64,000 nt of DNA from Pseudacidovorax intermedius (GCF_003350475.1 NZ_QQAV01000002.1:372001-436000), one strand, 5' to 3'; shown: positions 8,609 through 16,611, numbered from the stretch's first letter. Notes: generated by a model from the letters alone, not told the origin. A program made the numbers and translations.

Positions 8609-9678
8609 GACGCGGCGCCGATGCCGAAGCGCCAGCACCCGCTTGCCTGCCGGTGCAGCGTGCCATCCGGCCGGCGCTCGGTGAAGAGCGCGGCGACCTC
8701 ATGCGCATCCGCGAAGGCCAGCCCTTCCTCGATGCCCATGACCGTGAGCAGCGTGGCCAGCGCATCGGCATCCATGCAACTGGCGTGCACCACCGTCACG
8801 GCGGCCAGGGCGTGGCCGACCGGCTCGCCGGTGTGCGGATCGAGCGTGTGCGACCAGCGCCGCCCCGCGTGCTCCCGCACATGCCAGTGGTCGCCCGAGG
8901 TGGCGGCGGCTTCGTCGCGCAGCGGCAGGACCAGCGGCGCCTGGGCATCGGTGTCGGCGGCCGCGACCTGCACCCGCCAGGGCTGTCCGTCCGGGCGCTG
9001 GCCGCGGGCGATCAGTTCGCCGCCGATCTCGAAGAGAAAGTCGTGCAGGCCCAGTGCGGTGAGCGCCTCGGCCCCGCGGTCTACGGCATGGCCCTTGGCG
9101 ATGCCGGACAGGTCCAGCCTGAGGTCGCCGGGCTGCCTGGCCGACCGGCCATGCGCTTCGTCCCGTAGATCGAGCCGGTGCCAGCCGCAGCGCGCCCGGG
9201 CCATGGCCAGCCTGGGTGCGTCCGGCGAGGCGGGCGAGGCGCTGGCGTCGGGTCCGAAGCCCCAGGCCGCCACCAGGGCGCCAAGCGTTGGATCGAAGGC
9301 GCCGTCGCTGGCCTGCGCCCAATGCAGGGCGCGACCGAGCACCTGCGCCAGTCCGTCGGGCAGGGCATGCCAGCTGTCCGGCGGCGCATCGTTGAAGCGA
9401 CAGAGGGCGGAATCCCTCGCCCAATGGCTCATCTGAGCAACGACCTCGTCCAGCACCGCTTGGACCGCCGCACGCACCTCGCCGAGCGGCAACATCCGCG
9501 GGTTGTCCAAGCGCAGCGACCAGTGGGTGCCCATGGTCTGGCCCGCCAGCGACTGCAGCCGTGCGGGGTCGGCCGCTCGCGGCATGCGCATCGGTGCGTA
9601 GCCGCCGGCCTGCCAGCGGGCGAAGGACAGCGGCGTACTGGCCGGGCGGTCGCGCCCGATGGAGGACGAAGCGCTCAC
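8605..9678 (-). CDS. apbE: FAD:protein FMN transferase ApbE
   Basis: The product has about 357 residues. ApbE hallmarks are QTMGTHWSLRL near residue 45, LDLSGIAKGHAVDRGAE, FLFEIGGELIARGQ and the Mg-binding region ASCMDADALATLLTVMG. The enzyme links FMN from FAD covalently to Thr or Ser in a D-x-x-(S/T)-G-A-T motif. The DUF2271 protein two genes upstream has exactly this motif. The GTG start lies two bases after the DUF4198 stop. No signal peptide or lipobox is visible at the N-terminus, unusual because many ApbE proteins are periplasmic lipoproteins; the first Met, about 31 codons in, offers none either. Confidence 0.88.
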   Translation of the reverse strand: MSASSSIGRDRPASTPLSFARWQAGGYAPMRMPRAADPARLQSLAGQTMGTHWSLRLDNPRMLPLGEVRAAVQAVLDEVVAQMSHWARDSALCRFNDAPPDSWHALPDGLAQVLGRALHWAQASDGAFDPTLGALVAAWGFGPDASASPASPDAPRLAMARARCGWHRLDLRDEAHGRSARQPGDLRLDLSGIAKGHAVDRGAEALTALGLHDFLFEIGGELIARGQRPDGQPWRVQVAAADTDAQAPLVLPLRDEAAATSGDHWHVREHAGRRWSHTLDPHTGEPVGHALAAVTVVHASCMDADALATLLTVMGIEEGLAFADAHEVAALFTERRPDGTLHRQASGCWRFGIGAAS

Positions 9679-9680
9679 GC

Positions 9681-10484
9681 TCAGGGCAGGACCTCGAGCG
9701 TGGCCGCGTAGCTGAGCCGCCGCTCCTTGGCCTGCGGCAGCGAGGTCTTGGCGTCGCGCGTGCTCGCCTCCAGCCAATACATGCCGGCCGCGGGCCAGGT
9801 GATGTCGAACCGCCCCTGTGCGTCGGTCTTGACGGTCGTTTCGTTCAGCTTGTCGCGGTAGACGGTGTTGCCCTGCGTGACCGTCACGTCCAGTCCCGCC
9901 GCGGGCTGGCCATCGATCAGCAGCGTGAAGCCGGACTTCTCGCCCTTGGCGTGGTCGGTGGCGCTGCCCGCCGCCACCAGTTCGAGGCCCTGGCCAGTCG
10001 GCTTGAGCACCGTCGGCTTGCCCACCGAGATGAAGGTCTCCACGCGGCCCAGCGACTGCGTGACGGCGACATCCTGCGCATCGGCAGGGATCTCGCGGCC
10101 GATGGTCTCGGCCGTACCGCGCGCACGGCGGGGCTGGCCGGTGGCCTTGTCCTTCCAGCTGGCGAAGACGCCGTTGTTGACCACGGCAATGCGGTAGGTG
10201 CCCGGCTGCGCCAGGTTCAGGTCGAACACGCTGCGGTACTTGAGCTTGGCCGTGTTCTCTGGCTTGACAGCGGCACCGTCGGGGCCGGTGACCTGCAGGT
10301 TGTCGAGGTTGAGCGGGAAGTGGTTGGCGACGAACAGGTCGTTGGAGACGGCGCCGTCCACGGTCACCCAGTCGGGCTTGGACAGCACGGTGGTGGAGGG
10401 CAGCAGCCAGAGGTTGTGCGCCTGGGCGGCGAGGGTGGCGCAAAGGCCCAGGGCCAGGGTGGCGAGACGGAAGGGAGTGCGCAT
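9681..10484 (-). CDS. DUF4198 domain periplasmic protein
   Basis: A 267-residue protein with a clear Sec signal peptide (LATLALGLCATLAAQA, cleaved before HNLWLLPS). The mature protein is beta-rich with two Ig-like repeats: FPLNLDNLQVTGPDG, then LLIDGQPAAGLDVTVTQGN and ITWPAAGMYWLEAS near the C-terminus. DUF4198 (COG5266) proteins are often called periplasmic components of cobalt or nickel uptake, on weak evidence; many lie beside TonB receptors. The mature N-terminal His, as in HNLWLLP, is a conserved feature and could bind metal. Here it stands between DUF2271 and ApbE genes, pointing to a role in the same redox or metal-uptake system. Function unproven. Confidence 0.82.
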   Translation of the reverse strand: MRTPFRLATLALGLCATLAAQAHNLWLLPSTTVLSKPDWVTVDGAVSNDLFVANHFPLNLDNLQVTGPDGAAVKPENTAKLKYRSVFDLNLAQPGTYRIAVVNNGVFASWKDKATGQPRRARGTAETIGREIPADAQDVAVTQSLGRVETFISVGKPTVLKPTGQGLELVAAGSATDHAKGEKSGFTLLIDGQPAAGLDVTVTQGNTVYRDKLNETTVKTDAQGRFDITWPAAGMYWLEASTRDAKTSLPQAKERRLSYAATLEVLP

Positions 10485-10528
10485 GAGAGGCTCCGAAAAA
10501 AGGACGGGGAAAAGGCGGCTGGCGACGG

Positions 10529-11062
10529 TCAGGGCTTGAGATCGAGCTTGATCTCGCCCAGCTCTTCCTTGCCGGCGGCGCCGGCCTGCTCGGCCTTCGC
10601 GGGCGGCCACTGGAAGGGGACGGTCACCACTTCGCGACCGCCGACCTCGCGCGCAGCCTCGACGACCAGCCGGTAGCTGCCGGGCGCCAGTTGGCCCAGC
10701 GGCTTGGTGCCTTCGGTGAAGGCGAGCGCATGGCGGCCCGCCGGCTTGGTGGCGCCGGTCACGCCGTCGATGGGCACGGACAGCTCGCGGCCGGTGCGGC
10801 GCCACCACTGTCGCAGGTCCTTGAGCCACTTGGTGCCTTCGCCCTCCGGGTTGTTGGCGCGGGTGCGCACGTCGTACCAGACGGCCAGCGTCGTGGCCAC
10901 GGTGTTGTCGGGCCTCTCGATCCAGGCTGCCACATAGGGCCGGTGGTACTCGGATACGGAAAGCCGCGGAATCTCGATGTTGACACCGAGCCCGGCGGCT
11001 GCGGCCGGGCCGGCGAACAGCGCGGACAAGGTGAGAGGCGCAAGGGGATAGCGAAGCTGCAC
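10529..11062 (-). CDS. DUF2271 protein, predicted periplasmic covalent flavoprotein
   Basis: This 177-residue protein has a signal peptide (PLTLSALFAGPAAAAG) and a compact beta-rich domain with VAAWIERPDNTVATTLAVWY and WLKDLRQWWRRTG. The key observation is DGVTGAT at residues 99-105, which fits the flavinylation motif D-x-x-(S/T)-G-A-(T/S); Thr102 would carry FMN linked by the neighbouring ApbE. The C-terminal half resembles a beta-sandwich (LAPGSYRLVVEAAREVGG). The GTG start has AAAGGA upstream. It lies 47 bases after the PepSY gene and 44 before the DUF4198 gene, within one operon. Attachment of FMN is inferred from motif and context. Confidence 0.82.
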   Translation of the reverse strand: MQLRYPLAPLTLSALFAGPAAAAGLGVNIEIPRLSVSEYHRPYVAAWIERPDNTVATTLAVWYDVRTRANNPEGEGTKWLKDLRQWWRRTGRELSVPIDGVTGATKPAGRHALAFTEGTKPLGQLAPGSYRLVVEAAREVGGREVVTVPFQWPPAKAEQAGAAGKEELGEIKLDLKP

Positions 11063-11109
11063 GGAGCGTCCTTTGAAAGAGAAGCGAGGGAAGGGCGGTG
11101 GCGATGGGG

Positions 11110-11754
11110 TCAGTGCATGAGCAGCAAGGCCAGCAGCAAAGGCGCGAGCAGGCCCATGCCGACCATCGGCCAGGTGAAGGGGCGACGGCCCGCATGCATC
11201 TTCAGGATCAGCAGGCCCGTGAGCGAGAAGAGCAGGGCGGCGGCCGCGAACGCGTCGATGAACCATCGCCACGCCGCCCCGGTGTGGCGGCCTTTGTGCA
11301 GGTCGTTGAGGTAGGCGATCCAGCCGCGATCGGTCCGCTCGTATTCGGCACTGCCGTCGTCCAGGGCGATGCGGACCCAGGCGTCGCCGCCCGGTCGGGG
11401 CAGGGACAGGTAGAACTCGTCGGCCGACCATTCGGCGTCTTGTCCGCGGGCGTCGACGGCCCACTGCGACTTCAGCCAGGTGGCCAGTGCGGCCGGGGCG
11501 GGGGCGCGGCCATGGAGCTGTCGGTCGACATCGGGCTGCTGCTGCCGCAGGGCGTCGCGCAGCGCCGGTGGCAAGGTGGCCGTCTCGTGGAGGACGTCCG
11601 GCCTGGCTTCGATGTCCGCCGCGTGGTTGAGCGTGATGCCCGTGAGGCTGAACAGCAGCATGCCCACCAGGCACAAGGCCGAGCTCACCCAGTGCCATTC
11701 ATGGAGGGTCTTGAGCCAATAGGCGCGGCGGGCGGAAGAGGCGGGGGATGTCAT
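11110..11754 (-). CDS. PepSY-associated transmembrane protein
   Basis: The 214-residue protein shows the short PepSY-TM layout. Helix 1 is at about 23-41 after the motif TLHEWHWVSS (H18, H21), then comes a periplasmic PepSY-like domain (about 45-155) ending YLNDLHKGRHTG (H153, H157). Helix 2 lies at about 164-186 (FAAAALLFSLTGLLILK) and helix 3 at about 195-213. Paired histidines at both membrane faces could ligate heme b, as proposed for larger PepSY reductases; that is inference. It is the first gene of the operon and follows a Fur-like box. Likely role: passing electrons across the inner membrane between the diflavin reductase and the flavinylated DUF2271 protein. Confidence 0.85.
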   Translation of the reverse strand: MTSPASSARRAYWLKTLHEWHWVSSALCLVGMLLFSLTGITLNHAADIEARPDVLHETATLPPALRDALRQQQPDVDRQLHGRAPAPAALATWLKSQWAVDARGQDAEWSADEFYLSLPRPGGDAWVRIALDDGSAEYERTDRGWIAYLNDLHKGRHTGAAWRWFIDAFAAAALLFSLTGLLILKMHAGRRPFTWPMVGMGLLAPLLLALLLMH

Positions 11755-11777
11755 CGGCGCCGCGGATTCTATCGCCG

Positions 11778-11800
11778 CAAATGAGAATAGGTTCTATTTG
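11778..11800 (-). promoter_or_regulatory. Putative Fur box upstream of the PepSY operon
   Basis: The plus strand reads CAAATGAGAATAGGTTCTATTTG, an imperfect palindrome with arms AAATGAGAA and TTCTATTT. It lies 24-46 bases upstream of the first gene of the flavin operon and would overlap its promoter. Confidence 0.6.
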
Positions 11801-11905
11801 ATTTTTGGCGCGGGAAGTCGCCGATGTGGAAATGTCGTTGTTTCGTCGATGTCTCTTGCTATCGAATTCGCAGCGACCTGTGTCGGTAAAGTTTCATGAA
11901 GCGGC

Positions 11906-11926
11906 AAGGGCCCGCGACGGGCCCTT
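11906..11926 (-). terminator. Hairpin downstream of bfr
   Basis: A perfect 9-bp stem AAGGGCCCG / CGGGCCCTT with a 3-base loop lies about 45 bases after the bfr stop. No T run follows on the minus strand, so it may be a weak terminator or a 3'-stabilising hairpin. Confidence 0.55.
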
Positions 11927-11968
11927 GATGAAAGCTCGGCAAATCGTGGCGCCGTGCGCCCGCCCGAC

Positions 11969-12445
11969 TCAGTCGGCGTCGCCCATCTGCGACTGCAGGT
12001 AGTTCTGCAGGCCCACCTTGCCGACAAGGTCGATCTGCGTCTCCAGAAAGTCGATCTGCTCTTCGGTGTCTTCGAGGATGTCCTCCAACAAGTCGCGCGA
12101 GACGAAGTCGCGCACCGACTCGCAGTAGGCGATGCCGGCCTTGAGCGTGGCCTGCGAGCCCTGCTCGGTGCGCAGGTCGCAGTCGAGGATCTCGGGCACG
12201 TCCTCGCCCACGTTGAGCTTGCCCAGATCCTGCAGGTTGGGCAGGCCGTCGAGCATGAAGATGCGGTCCATCAGCTTGTCCGCGTGCTTCATGGCTTCGA
12301 TGGATTCGGAATATTCCTTCTTTGCCAGCTTGTCGAAGCCCCAATGCTTGAGCATCCGGTAGTGAAGGAAGTACTGGTTGATGGCCGTCAGCTCGATCTT
12401 GAGCTGGGCCTGGAGATGATCGATGACCTGGGGATCGCCTTGCAT
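11969..12445 (-). CDS. bfr: Bacterioferritin
   Basis: The product has 158 residues, the standard Bfr length. It begins MQGDPQVIDHLQAQL, followed by four-helix-bundle signatures LTAINQYFLHYRML, ESIEAMKHADKLMDRIFML and LKAGIAYCESVRDFVSRD. Ferroxidase ligands are visible as the Glu of KIELTAINQ, the E and H of IEAMKHAD, and EDTEEQIDFLETQ. Met52 in the KLMDRIFML region would bind heme. It stores iron as a 24-subunit shell; release would use the Bfd protein in this window. The ATG follows GAGGACGA. It is divergent from ahpC, and the 250-bp gap holds both promoters. Confidence 0.95.
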   Translation of the reverse strand: MQGDPQVIDHLQAQLKIELTAINQYFLHYRMLKHWGFDKLAKKEYSESIEAMKHADKLMDRIFMLDGLPNLQDLGKLNVGEDVPEILDCDLRTEQGSQATLKAGIAYCESVRDFVSRDLLEDILEDTEEQIDFLETQIDLVGKVGLQNYLQSQMGDAD

Positions 12446-12613
12446 GTTCTCGTCCTCGGACCGGAGGGTCCCAAAGCGGCGGATTGTGCGGGCGCACTCC
12501 AGCGCCCACAAGGCAAGACCCGCCCGATCCGGTCTGCATGCGTTTGATCGTGAGAGGCGTTCGTATCGATCCGGCCGCGCACACCCACTTCCCATAGCCA
12601 CCGGGTTCCCGAA

Positions 12614-12654
12614 TGATAGTGTTTATCTATCAATTTCCTGTAGCTCATGCATAT
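12614..12654 (+). promoter_or_regulatory. Candidate OxyR-type site upstream of ahpC
   Basis: ATAG-N7-CTAT (ATAGTGTTTATCTAT) fits one OxyR half-site, lying about 70-80 bases upstream of the ahpC start. The second half-site expected one turn further is poor (GTAG and ATAC only). OxyR control of ahpC is common in proteobacteria; here it is suggested rather than shown. Confidence 0.4.
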
Positions 12655-12697
12655 ACTAGAGCCTCGCAAGTTTTTTCGACCTCAAGAGGAACCGCAC

Positions 12698-13261
12698 ATG
12701 TCCGTGATCAACACCGAAATCAAGCCCTTCAAGGCCACCGCTTACAAGGATGGCAAGTTCGTCGACATCTCCAGCGACGACATCAAGGGCAAGTGGGCCG
12801 TCTTCTTCTTCTACCCGGCCGACTTCACCTTCGTCTGCCCGACCGAACTGGGCGACGTGGCCGACCACTACGCCGAGTTCCAGAAGCTGGGCGTGGAGAT
12901 CTACTCGGTTTCGACCGACACGCACTTCACCCACAAAGCCTGGCACGACTCGTCCGAGACCATCGGCAAGATCAAGTACACGATGATCGGCGACCCCACG
13001 CTGGCCATCAGCCGCAACTTCGAAGTGCTGCGTGAAGACCAGGGCCTGGCCAACCGCGGCACCTTCATCGTCGACCCGCAGGGTGTGATCCAGGCGCTGG
13101 AAATCACCGCCGAAGGCATCGGCCGCGACGCCAAGGACCTGCTGCGCAAGGTCAAGGCCGCTCAGTACGTCGCCTCGCACCCGGGCGAAGTCTGCCCCGC
13201 CAAGTGGGAAGAAGGCGCCGCCACGCTCAAGCCGTCCTTCGACCTGGTCGGCAAGATCTGA
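12698..13261 (+). CDS. ahpC: Alkyl hydroperoxide reductase subunit C (typical 2-Cys peroxiredoxin)
   Basis: This 187-residue peroxiredoxin has peroxidatic Cys47 in [11 protein letters not shown] and resolving Cys166 in [10 protein letters not shown]. Arg120 lies in [11 protein letters not shown], and the C-terminus is the standard AhpC length. It reduces hydrogen peroxide, organic peroxides and peroxynitrite in the cytoplasm and is recycled by AhpF, encoded just downstream. The start follows AAGAGGAACCGCAC. A strong terminator lies between ahpC and ahpF, so ahpC can be made in excess. A candidate OxyR site lies upstream. Confidence 0.97.
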   Translation: MSVINTEIKPFKATAYKDGKFVDISSDDIKGKWAVFFFYPADFTFVCPTELGDVADHYAEFQKLGVEIYSVSTDTHFTHKAWHDSSETIGKIKYTMIGDPTLAISRNFEVLREDQGLANRGTFIVDPQGVIQALEITAEGIGRDAKDLLRKVKAAQYVASHPGEVCPAKWEEGAATLKPSFDLVGKI

Positions 13262-13378
13262 GCATGCCCTTCGCCCGGCTGGCGTCAGGCCGTCCGCACC
13301 GAGCCTCGTCCCCCACGGGAGGACGGCCGGCGCGCGCCTGACACCGCCTGCCGGGCGGCTGCGCAGCAGCTGCCCCCG

Positions 13379-13412
13379 AGCCCGGGGCACCCACGTGACC
13401 CGGGCTTTTTTA
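13379..13412 (+). terminator. Intrinsic terminator between ahpC and ahpF
   Basis: An 8-bp stem AGCCCGGG / CCCGGGCT encloses a 12-base loop and is followed by TTTTTTATT. It would reduce ahpF transcription relative to ahpC. The preceding 110 bases contain further GC-rich inverted segments but no gene. Confidence 0.85.
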
Positions 13413-13514
13413 TTGCCGGCCCGTCCCTAGATGCCGGAGACGAGCCCGTGCCGCCGGGCAAGCGCCCCGAGGCCCCTCTCCCATTGAAGACCCGAACGCC
13501 AGAAAGACACCGCC

Positions 13515-15077
13515 ATGCTTGACGCCGCCACCAAAGCCCAGCTTTCCAGCTACCTGGAGCGCATTTCCCAGCCCATCGAGATCGTGGCTGCGCTGGACGA
13601 CTCGCCGGCGTCGGCACAGACGCGCGAACTGCTCCAGGACATCGCCAGCACGTCCAAGCTGGTCACCGTGATCGACCGTGCAGAGAGCAGCGAGCGCAAG
13701 CCCTCGTTCTCGATCAACAAGCCCGGCCAGACGGACGGCCCGCGTTTCGCCGGCCTGCCCATGGGCCATGAATTCACCTCGCTCATCCTGGCCATGCTGC
13801 AGCAGGGCGGCTATCCGCCCAAGGTCGAGCAGGCCATCCTCGACCAGATCAAGCAGATCGACGGCGACTTCGAATTCGAGGTCTACGTCTCGCTGACCTG
13901 CCACAACTGCCCGGACGTGGTGCAGGCGCTGAACCTGATGGCGGTGCAGAACCCGCGCATCAAGACCACCATGATCGAGGGCGGCACCTTCCAGAAGGAG
14001 ATCGAGGACCGCCAGATCATGGGTGTGCCCACCGTCTTCATGAACGGCCAGATGTTCGGCTCCGGCCGCATGAGCCTGGAAGAGATCCTGGCCAAGATCG
14101 ACACCAGCGGCGTCGAGCGCGAGGCGAAGAAGCTCAGCGCCAAGGACGCCTTCGACGTGCTGATCGTCGGCGGCGGCCCCGCCGGCGCCGCGGCCGCCGT
14201 GTACGCCGCCCGCAAGGGCATCCGCACCGGTGTGGCGGCCGAGCGCTTCGGCGGCCAGGTGCTGGACACGCTGGGCATCGAGAACTTCATCTCGGTCAAG
14301 GAAACGCAGGGCCCACACTTCGCGCTCGCGCTGGACGAGCACGTGCGCCATTACGACGTGGACGTGATGAACCTGCAGCGCGCCGCCGCACTGGTGCCGG
14401 GCAAGGACCTCATCGAAGTCCGCATGGAAAGCGGCGCGACGCTCAAGGCCAAGACCGTGATCCTGTCGACCGGCGCGCGCTGGCGCAACATCAACGTGCC
14501 GGGCGAGCAAGAGTTCAAGAACAAGGGCGTGGCCTACTGCCCGCACTGCGACGGTCCGCTGTTCAAGGGCAAGCGCGTGGCGGTGATCGGCGGCGGCAAC
14601 TCCGGCGTCGAGGCGGCCATCGACCTGGCCGGCATCGTTGGCCACGTCACGCTGATCGAGTTCGACACCCAGTTGCGCGCCGATGCCGTGCTGCAACGCA
14701 AGCTCACCAGCCTGCCCAACGTGACGGTGCTGACCAACGCGCAGACCACGTCCATCACCGGCACCGACAAGGTGAACGGCCTGACCTACAAGGACCGCGC
14801 GACCGGCCAGGAGCAGCGCGTGGACCTGGAGGGCGTGTTCATCCAGATCGGCCTGGTGCCCAATACCGACTGGCTCAAGGGCACGGTCGAGCTGTCGCGC
14901 CACGGCGAGATCATCGTGGACGCGAAGGGCCAGACCTCGGTGCCGGGCGTGTTCGCGGCGGGCGACTGCACCACGGTGCCCTACAAGCAGATCATTATTG
15001 CCGCCGGCGAGGGCGCGAAGGCGGCGCTCAGCGCCTTCGACCACCTGATCCGCACCAGCGCGCCCGTGGCTGCCTGA
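13515..15077 (+). CDS. ahpF: Alkyl hydroperoxide reductase subunit F
   Basis: The protein has 520 residues with the AhpF domain order. Two thioredoxin-like folds form the N-terminal domain (about 1-200), with the redox pair C129/C132 in [10 protein letters not shown] thioredoxin-reductase-like part follows, with the FAD loop [16 protein letters not shown] near 217-232, the catalytic pair C342/C345 in AYCPHCDGP, the NAD(P)H loop [12 protein letters not shown] and [15 protein letters not shown]. It takes electrons from NADH to reduce AhpC. It lies 253 bases after ahpC, behind a terminator, so it likely has some independent transcription. A terminator follows it. Confidence 0.96.
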   Translation: MLDAATKAQLSSYLERISQPIEIVAALDDSPASAQTRELLQDIASTSKLVTVIDRAESSERKPSFSINKPGQTDGPRFAGLPMGHEFTSLILAMLQQGGYPPKVEQAILDQIKQIDGDFEFEVYVSLTCHNCPDVVQALNLMAVQNPRIKTTMIEGGTFQKEIEDRQIMGVPTVFMNGQMFGSGRMSLEEILAKIDTSGVEREAKKLSAKDAFDVLIVGGGPAGAAAAVYAARKGIRTGVAAERFGGQVLDTLGIENFISVKETQGPHFALALDEHVRHYDVDVMNLQRAAALVPGKDLIEVRMESGATLKAKTVILSTGARWRNINVPGEQEFKNKGVAYCPHCDGPLFKGKRVAVIGGGNSGVEAAIDLAGIVGHVTLIEFDTQLRADAVLQRKLTSLPNVTVLTNAQTTSITGTDKVNGLTYKDRATGQEQRVDLEGVFIQIGLVPNTDWLKGTVELSRHGEIIVDAKGQTSVPGVFAAGDCTTVPYKQIIIAAGEGAKAALSAFDHLIRTSAPVAA

Positions 15078-15155
15078 GCGAGGGCGGTGCCCGCGAAGGG
15101 TGCCGCCTTTGCCCCCAGGCCGCCGTGTCGCGGCGCCGCTTCTTAGAATCCCGCC

Positions 15156-15192
15156 CGCCGTGCAGTGCCCCGCTGCACGGCGTTTTCGTTTT
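15156..15192 (+). terminator. Intrinsic terminator after ahpF
   Basis: A perfect 10-bp stem CGCCGTGCAG / CTGCACGGCG encloses 7 bases and is followed by TTTTCGTTTT. It ends about 20 bases before the ribosome-binding site of the next gene, so it could also act as an attenuator for that gene. Confidence 0.7.
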
Positions 15193-15214
15193 CGGGGCCA
15201 TGTCGAGGAACACC

Positions 15215-16312
15215 ATGTACAAAAACCTCGCAGTCGCGCTCGCGGCCGCCTGCTGTTTTCTTTCTTCTCCCTTCACCCATGCCCAGCCGGCGCCGTCTCA
15301 GGCACCGCTAAAGGTTGGCATCGTCTATGTCGCGCCACTGGGCGACGCGGGCTGGGTGCACCAGCACGAGCTGGGCCGCCAGGCCATCGAGGCGGCGCTG
15401 CCCGGCAAGGTGAAGACCACCTATGTGGAGAACGTGGCCGAAGGGCCCGACGCCGAGCGCGTCATCCGCGATCTGGCACGCCAGGGCAACCAGCTCATCA
15501 TCACGCCCAGCTTCGGCTACATGGCGCCGACGATGCGTGTGGCGCGCGAGTTTCCGCAGGTGCGCTTCGAATCGATCACCGGCTACCAGCGGGCCGACAA
15601 CGTGGCGACGGCCAATGCGCGCTACTACGAAGGCCGCTACCTGGCGGGCGTGGCGGCGGGGCGCATGAGCAAGTCGCATGTGGCCGGCTACGTGGCGGGC
15701 TTCCCGATTCCCGAGGTGCTGCAGGGCATCAATGCCTTCACGCTCGGCATGCGCTCGGTCGACCCCACCGCGCAGGTCAAGGTCGTGTGGCTCAACCAGT
15801 GGTTCGACCCAGCCCTGGAGCGCGACGCGGCCATGCGGCTGATGGACCAGGGCGCGGATGTGCTGGCCTTCCACACCGGCTCCTCCGCCGTGATGAAGGC
15901 GGCGCAGGAGCGTGGCCGGATGGCCGTGGGGTATCACTCCGACATGCGCCAGGTGGCGGCCGATGCGCAAATCGTCGCGGTCACGCACCGCTGGGGCGAC
16001 TACTACGTGCAGCGCGCCAAGGCCATGCTCGACGGCAGCTGGAAGAGCACCGACACCTGGGGCGGCGTCAAGGAGGGCATGATCCGCGTTGGCGACTTTG
16101 GCCCCAAGGTGCCCAAGGCAGTGCAGGACGAGGTGATGGCGCGCCAGCAGGACATCGCGGCCGGCCGGCTGCAGCCCTTCCGTGCCGTGGCCGCCGATGT
16201 GCGCGACAACCAGGGCCGCGTCGTGATCGCACGCGGCCAGGCGCTGGACGACGGACAGATCCTCAAGATGAAGTGGCTGGTCGAGGGCGTGCAGGGGCGC
16301 ATCGAGCCCTGA
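15215..16312 (+). CDS. BMP-family (Med/PnrA) ABC-type substrate-binding protein
   Basis: The product has 365 residues with a signal peptide (VALAAACCFLSSPFTHAQ). The rest is the periplasmic-binding fold of basic membrane protein/PnrA type: VGIVYVAPLGDAGWVHQHELG at about 34-54, ITPSFGYMAPTMRVA, VRFESITGYQRADN and DVLAFHTGSSAVMKAA. Well-studied BMP members bind nucleosides or purines. A guanine deaminase gene follows, consistent with a purine role, but no permease or ATPase gene is present in the window. The second of two possible ATGs is chosen because GAGGAACACC precedes it. An inverted-repeat element begins at its stop codon. Confidence 0.85.
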   Translation: MYKNLAVALAAACCFLSSPFTHAQPAPSQAPLKVGIVYVAPLGDAGWVHQHELGRQAIEAALPGKVKTTYVENVAEGPDAERVIRDLARQGNQLIITPSFGYMAPTMRVAREFPQVRFESITGYQRADNVATANARYYEGRYLAGVAAGRMSKSHVAGYVAGFPIPEVLQGINAFTLGMRSVDPTAQVKVVWLNQWFDPALERDAAMRLMDQGADVLAFHTGSSAVMKAAQERGRMAVGYHSDMRQVAADAQIVAVTHRWGDYYVQRAKAMLDGSWKSTDTWGGVKEGMIRVGDFGPKVPKAVQDEVMARQQDIAAGRLQPFRAVAADVRDNQGRVVIARGQALDDGQILKMKWLVEGVQGRIEP

Positions 16313-16472
16313 GAAGGTGTGAACGAGCCCGTCATGCCCGCTCGTCCTACCAAAACGCGCCCACTCCGCGTTGCAAATGCTCGCCATGGCCCGAGCTATG
16401 GCTGCGCTTTGCGCCTTGATCGGGCGCTTTTTCGCTGCCCGCTCGGCCACGCCGGATTCATTCACACCTTCT
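16312..16472. repeat. 161-bp element with 12-bp terminal inverted repeats (MITE-like), non-coding
   Basis: The ends are AGAAGGTGTGAA and its exact complement TTCACACCTTCT. Inside, GCCCGCTCG occurs twice in direct orientation near both ends, and GCCATGGC forms a small palindrome. No credible reading frame is present. The left end overlaps the stop codon of the BMP gene. The rest of the 299-base gap to guaD holds an AT-rich island flanked by GCGGC/GCCGC that may hold the guaD promoter. Mobility is inferred from structure only; no second copy lies in this window. Confidence 0.5.
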
Positions 16473-16611
16473 GCCCCTGGGCTGCCGCGCGGCATATATA
16501 TATAGCCGCTATAAGCCGAGCGGCAGCCGCGGCACCGCGGCTTCCAGTACGCTCCGCCGAAGTACCTGCCGCGGCCTTGGGCCGCTGCATCCTTCCCCCC
16601 GATTCCGACCA

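Noticed and set aside
9679-10443. Upstream extension of the apbE frame through the DUF4198 gene
   Set aside because: The extension reads as Arg/Gly/Pro-rich shadow of DUF4198; ApbE similarity begins only after the GTG chosen.
13410-15044. A minus-strand open frame of 544 codons opposite ahpF
   Set aside because: ahpF is unmistakable on the plus strand, and the antisense product is a Val/Gly/His/Leu-rich shadow without motifs.
15156-15192. A riboswitch upstream of the BMP-family gene
   Set aside because: The structure is a single perfect hairpin followed by a T-rich tract, as in a terminator; no conserved purine-aptamer bases were seen.
16491-16515. CATATATATATAG island as a replication origin or attachment site
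   Set aside because: It is a short AT run between GCGGC and GCCGC with no DnaA boxes or repeats around it; a promoter or hairpin is more likely.
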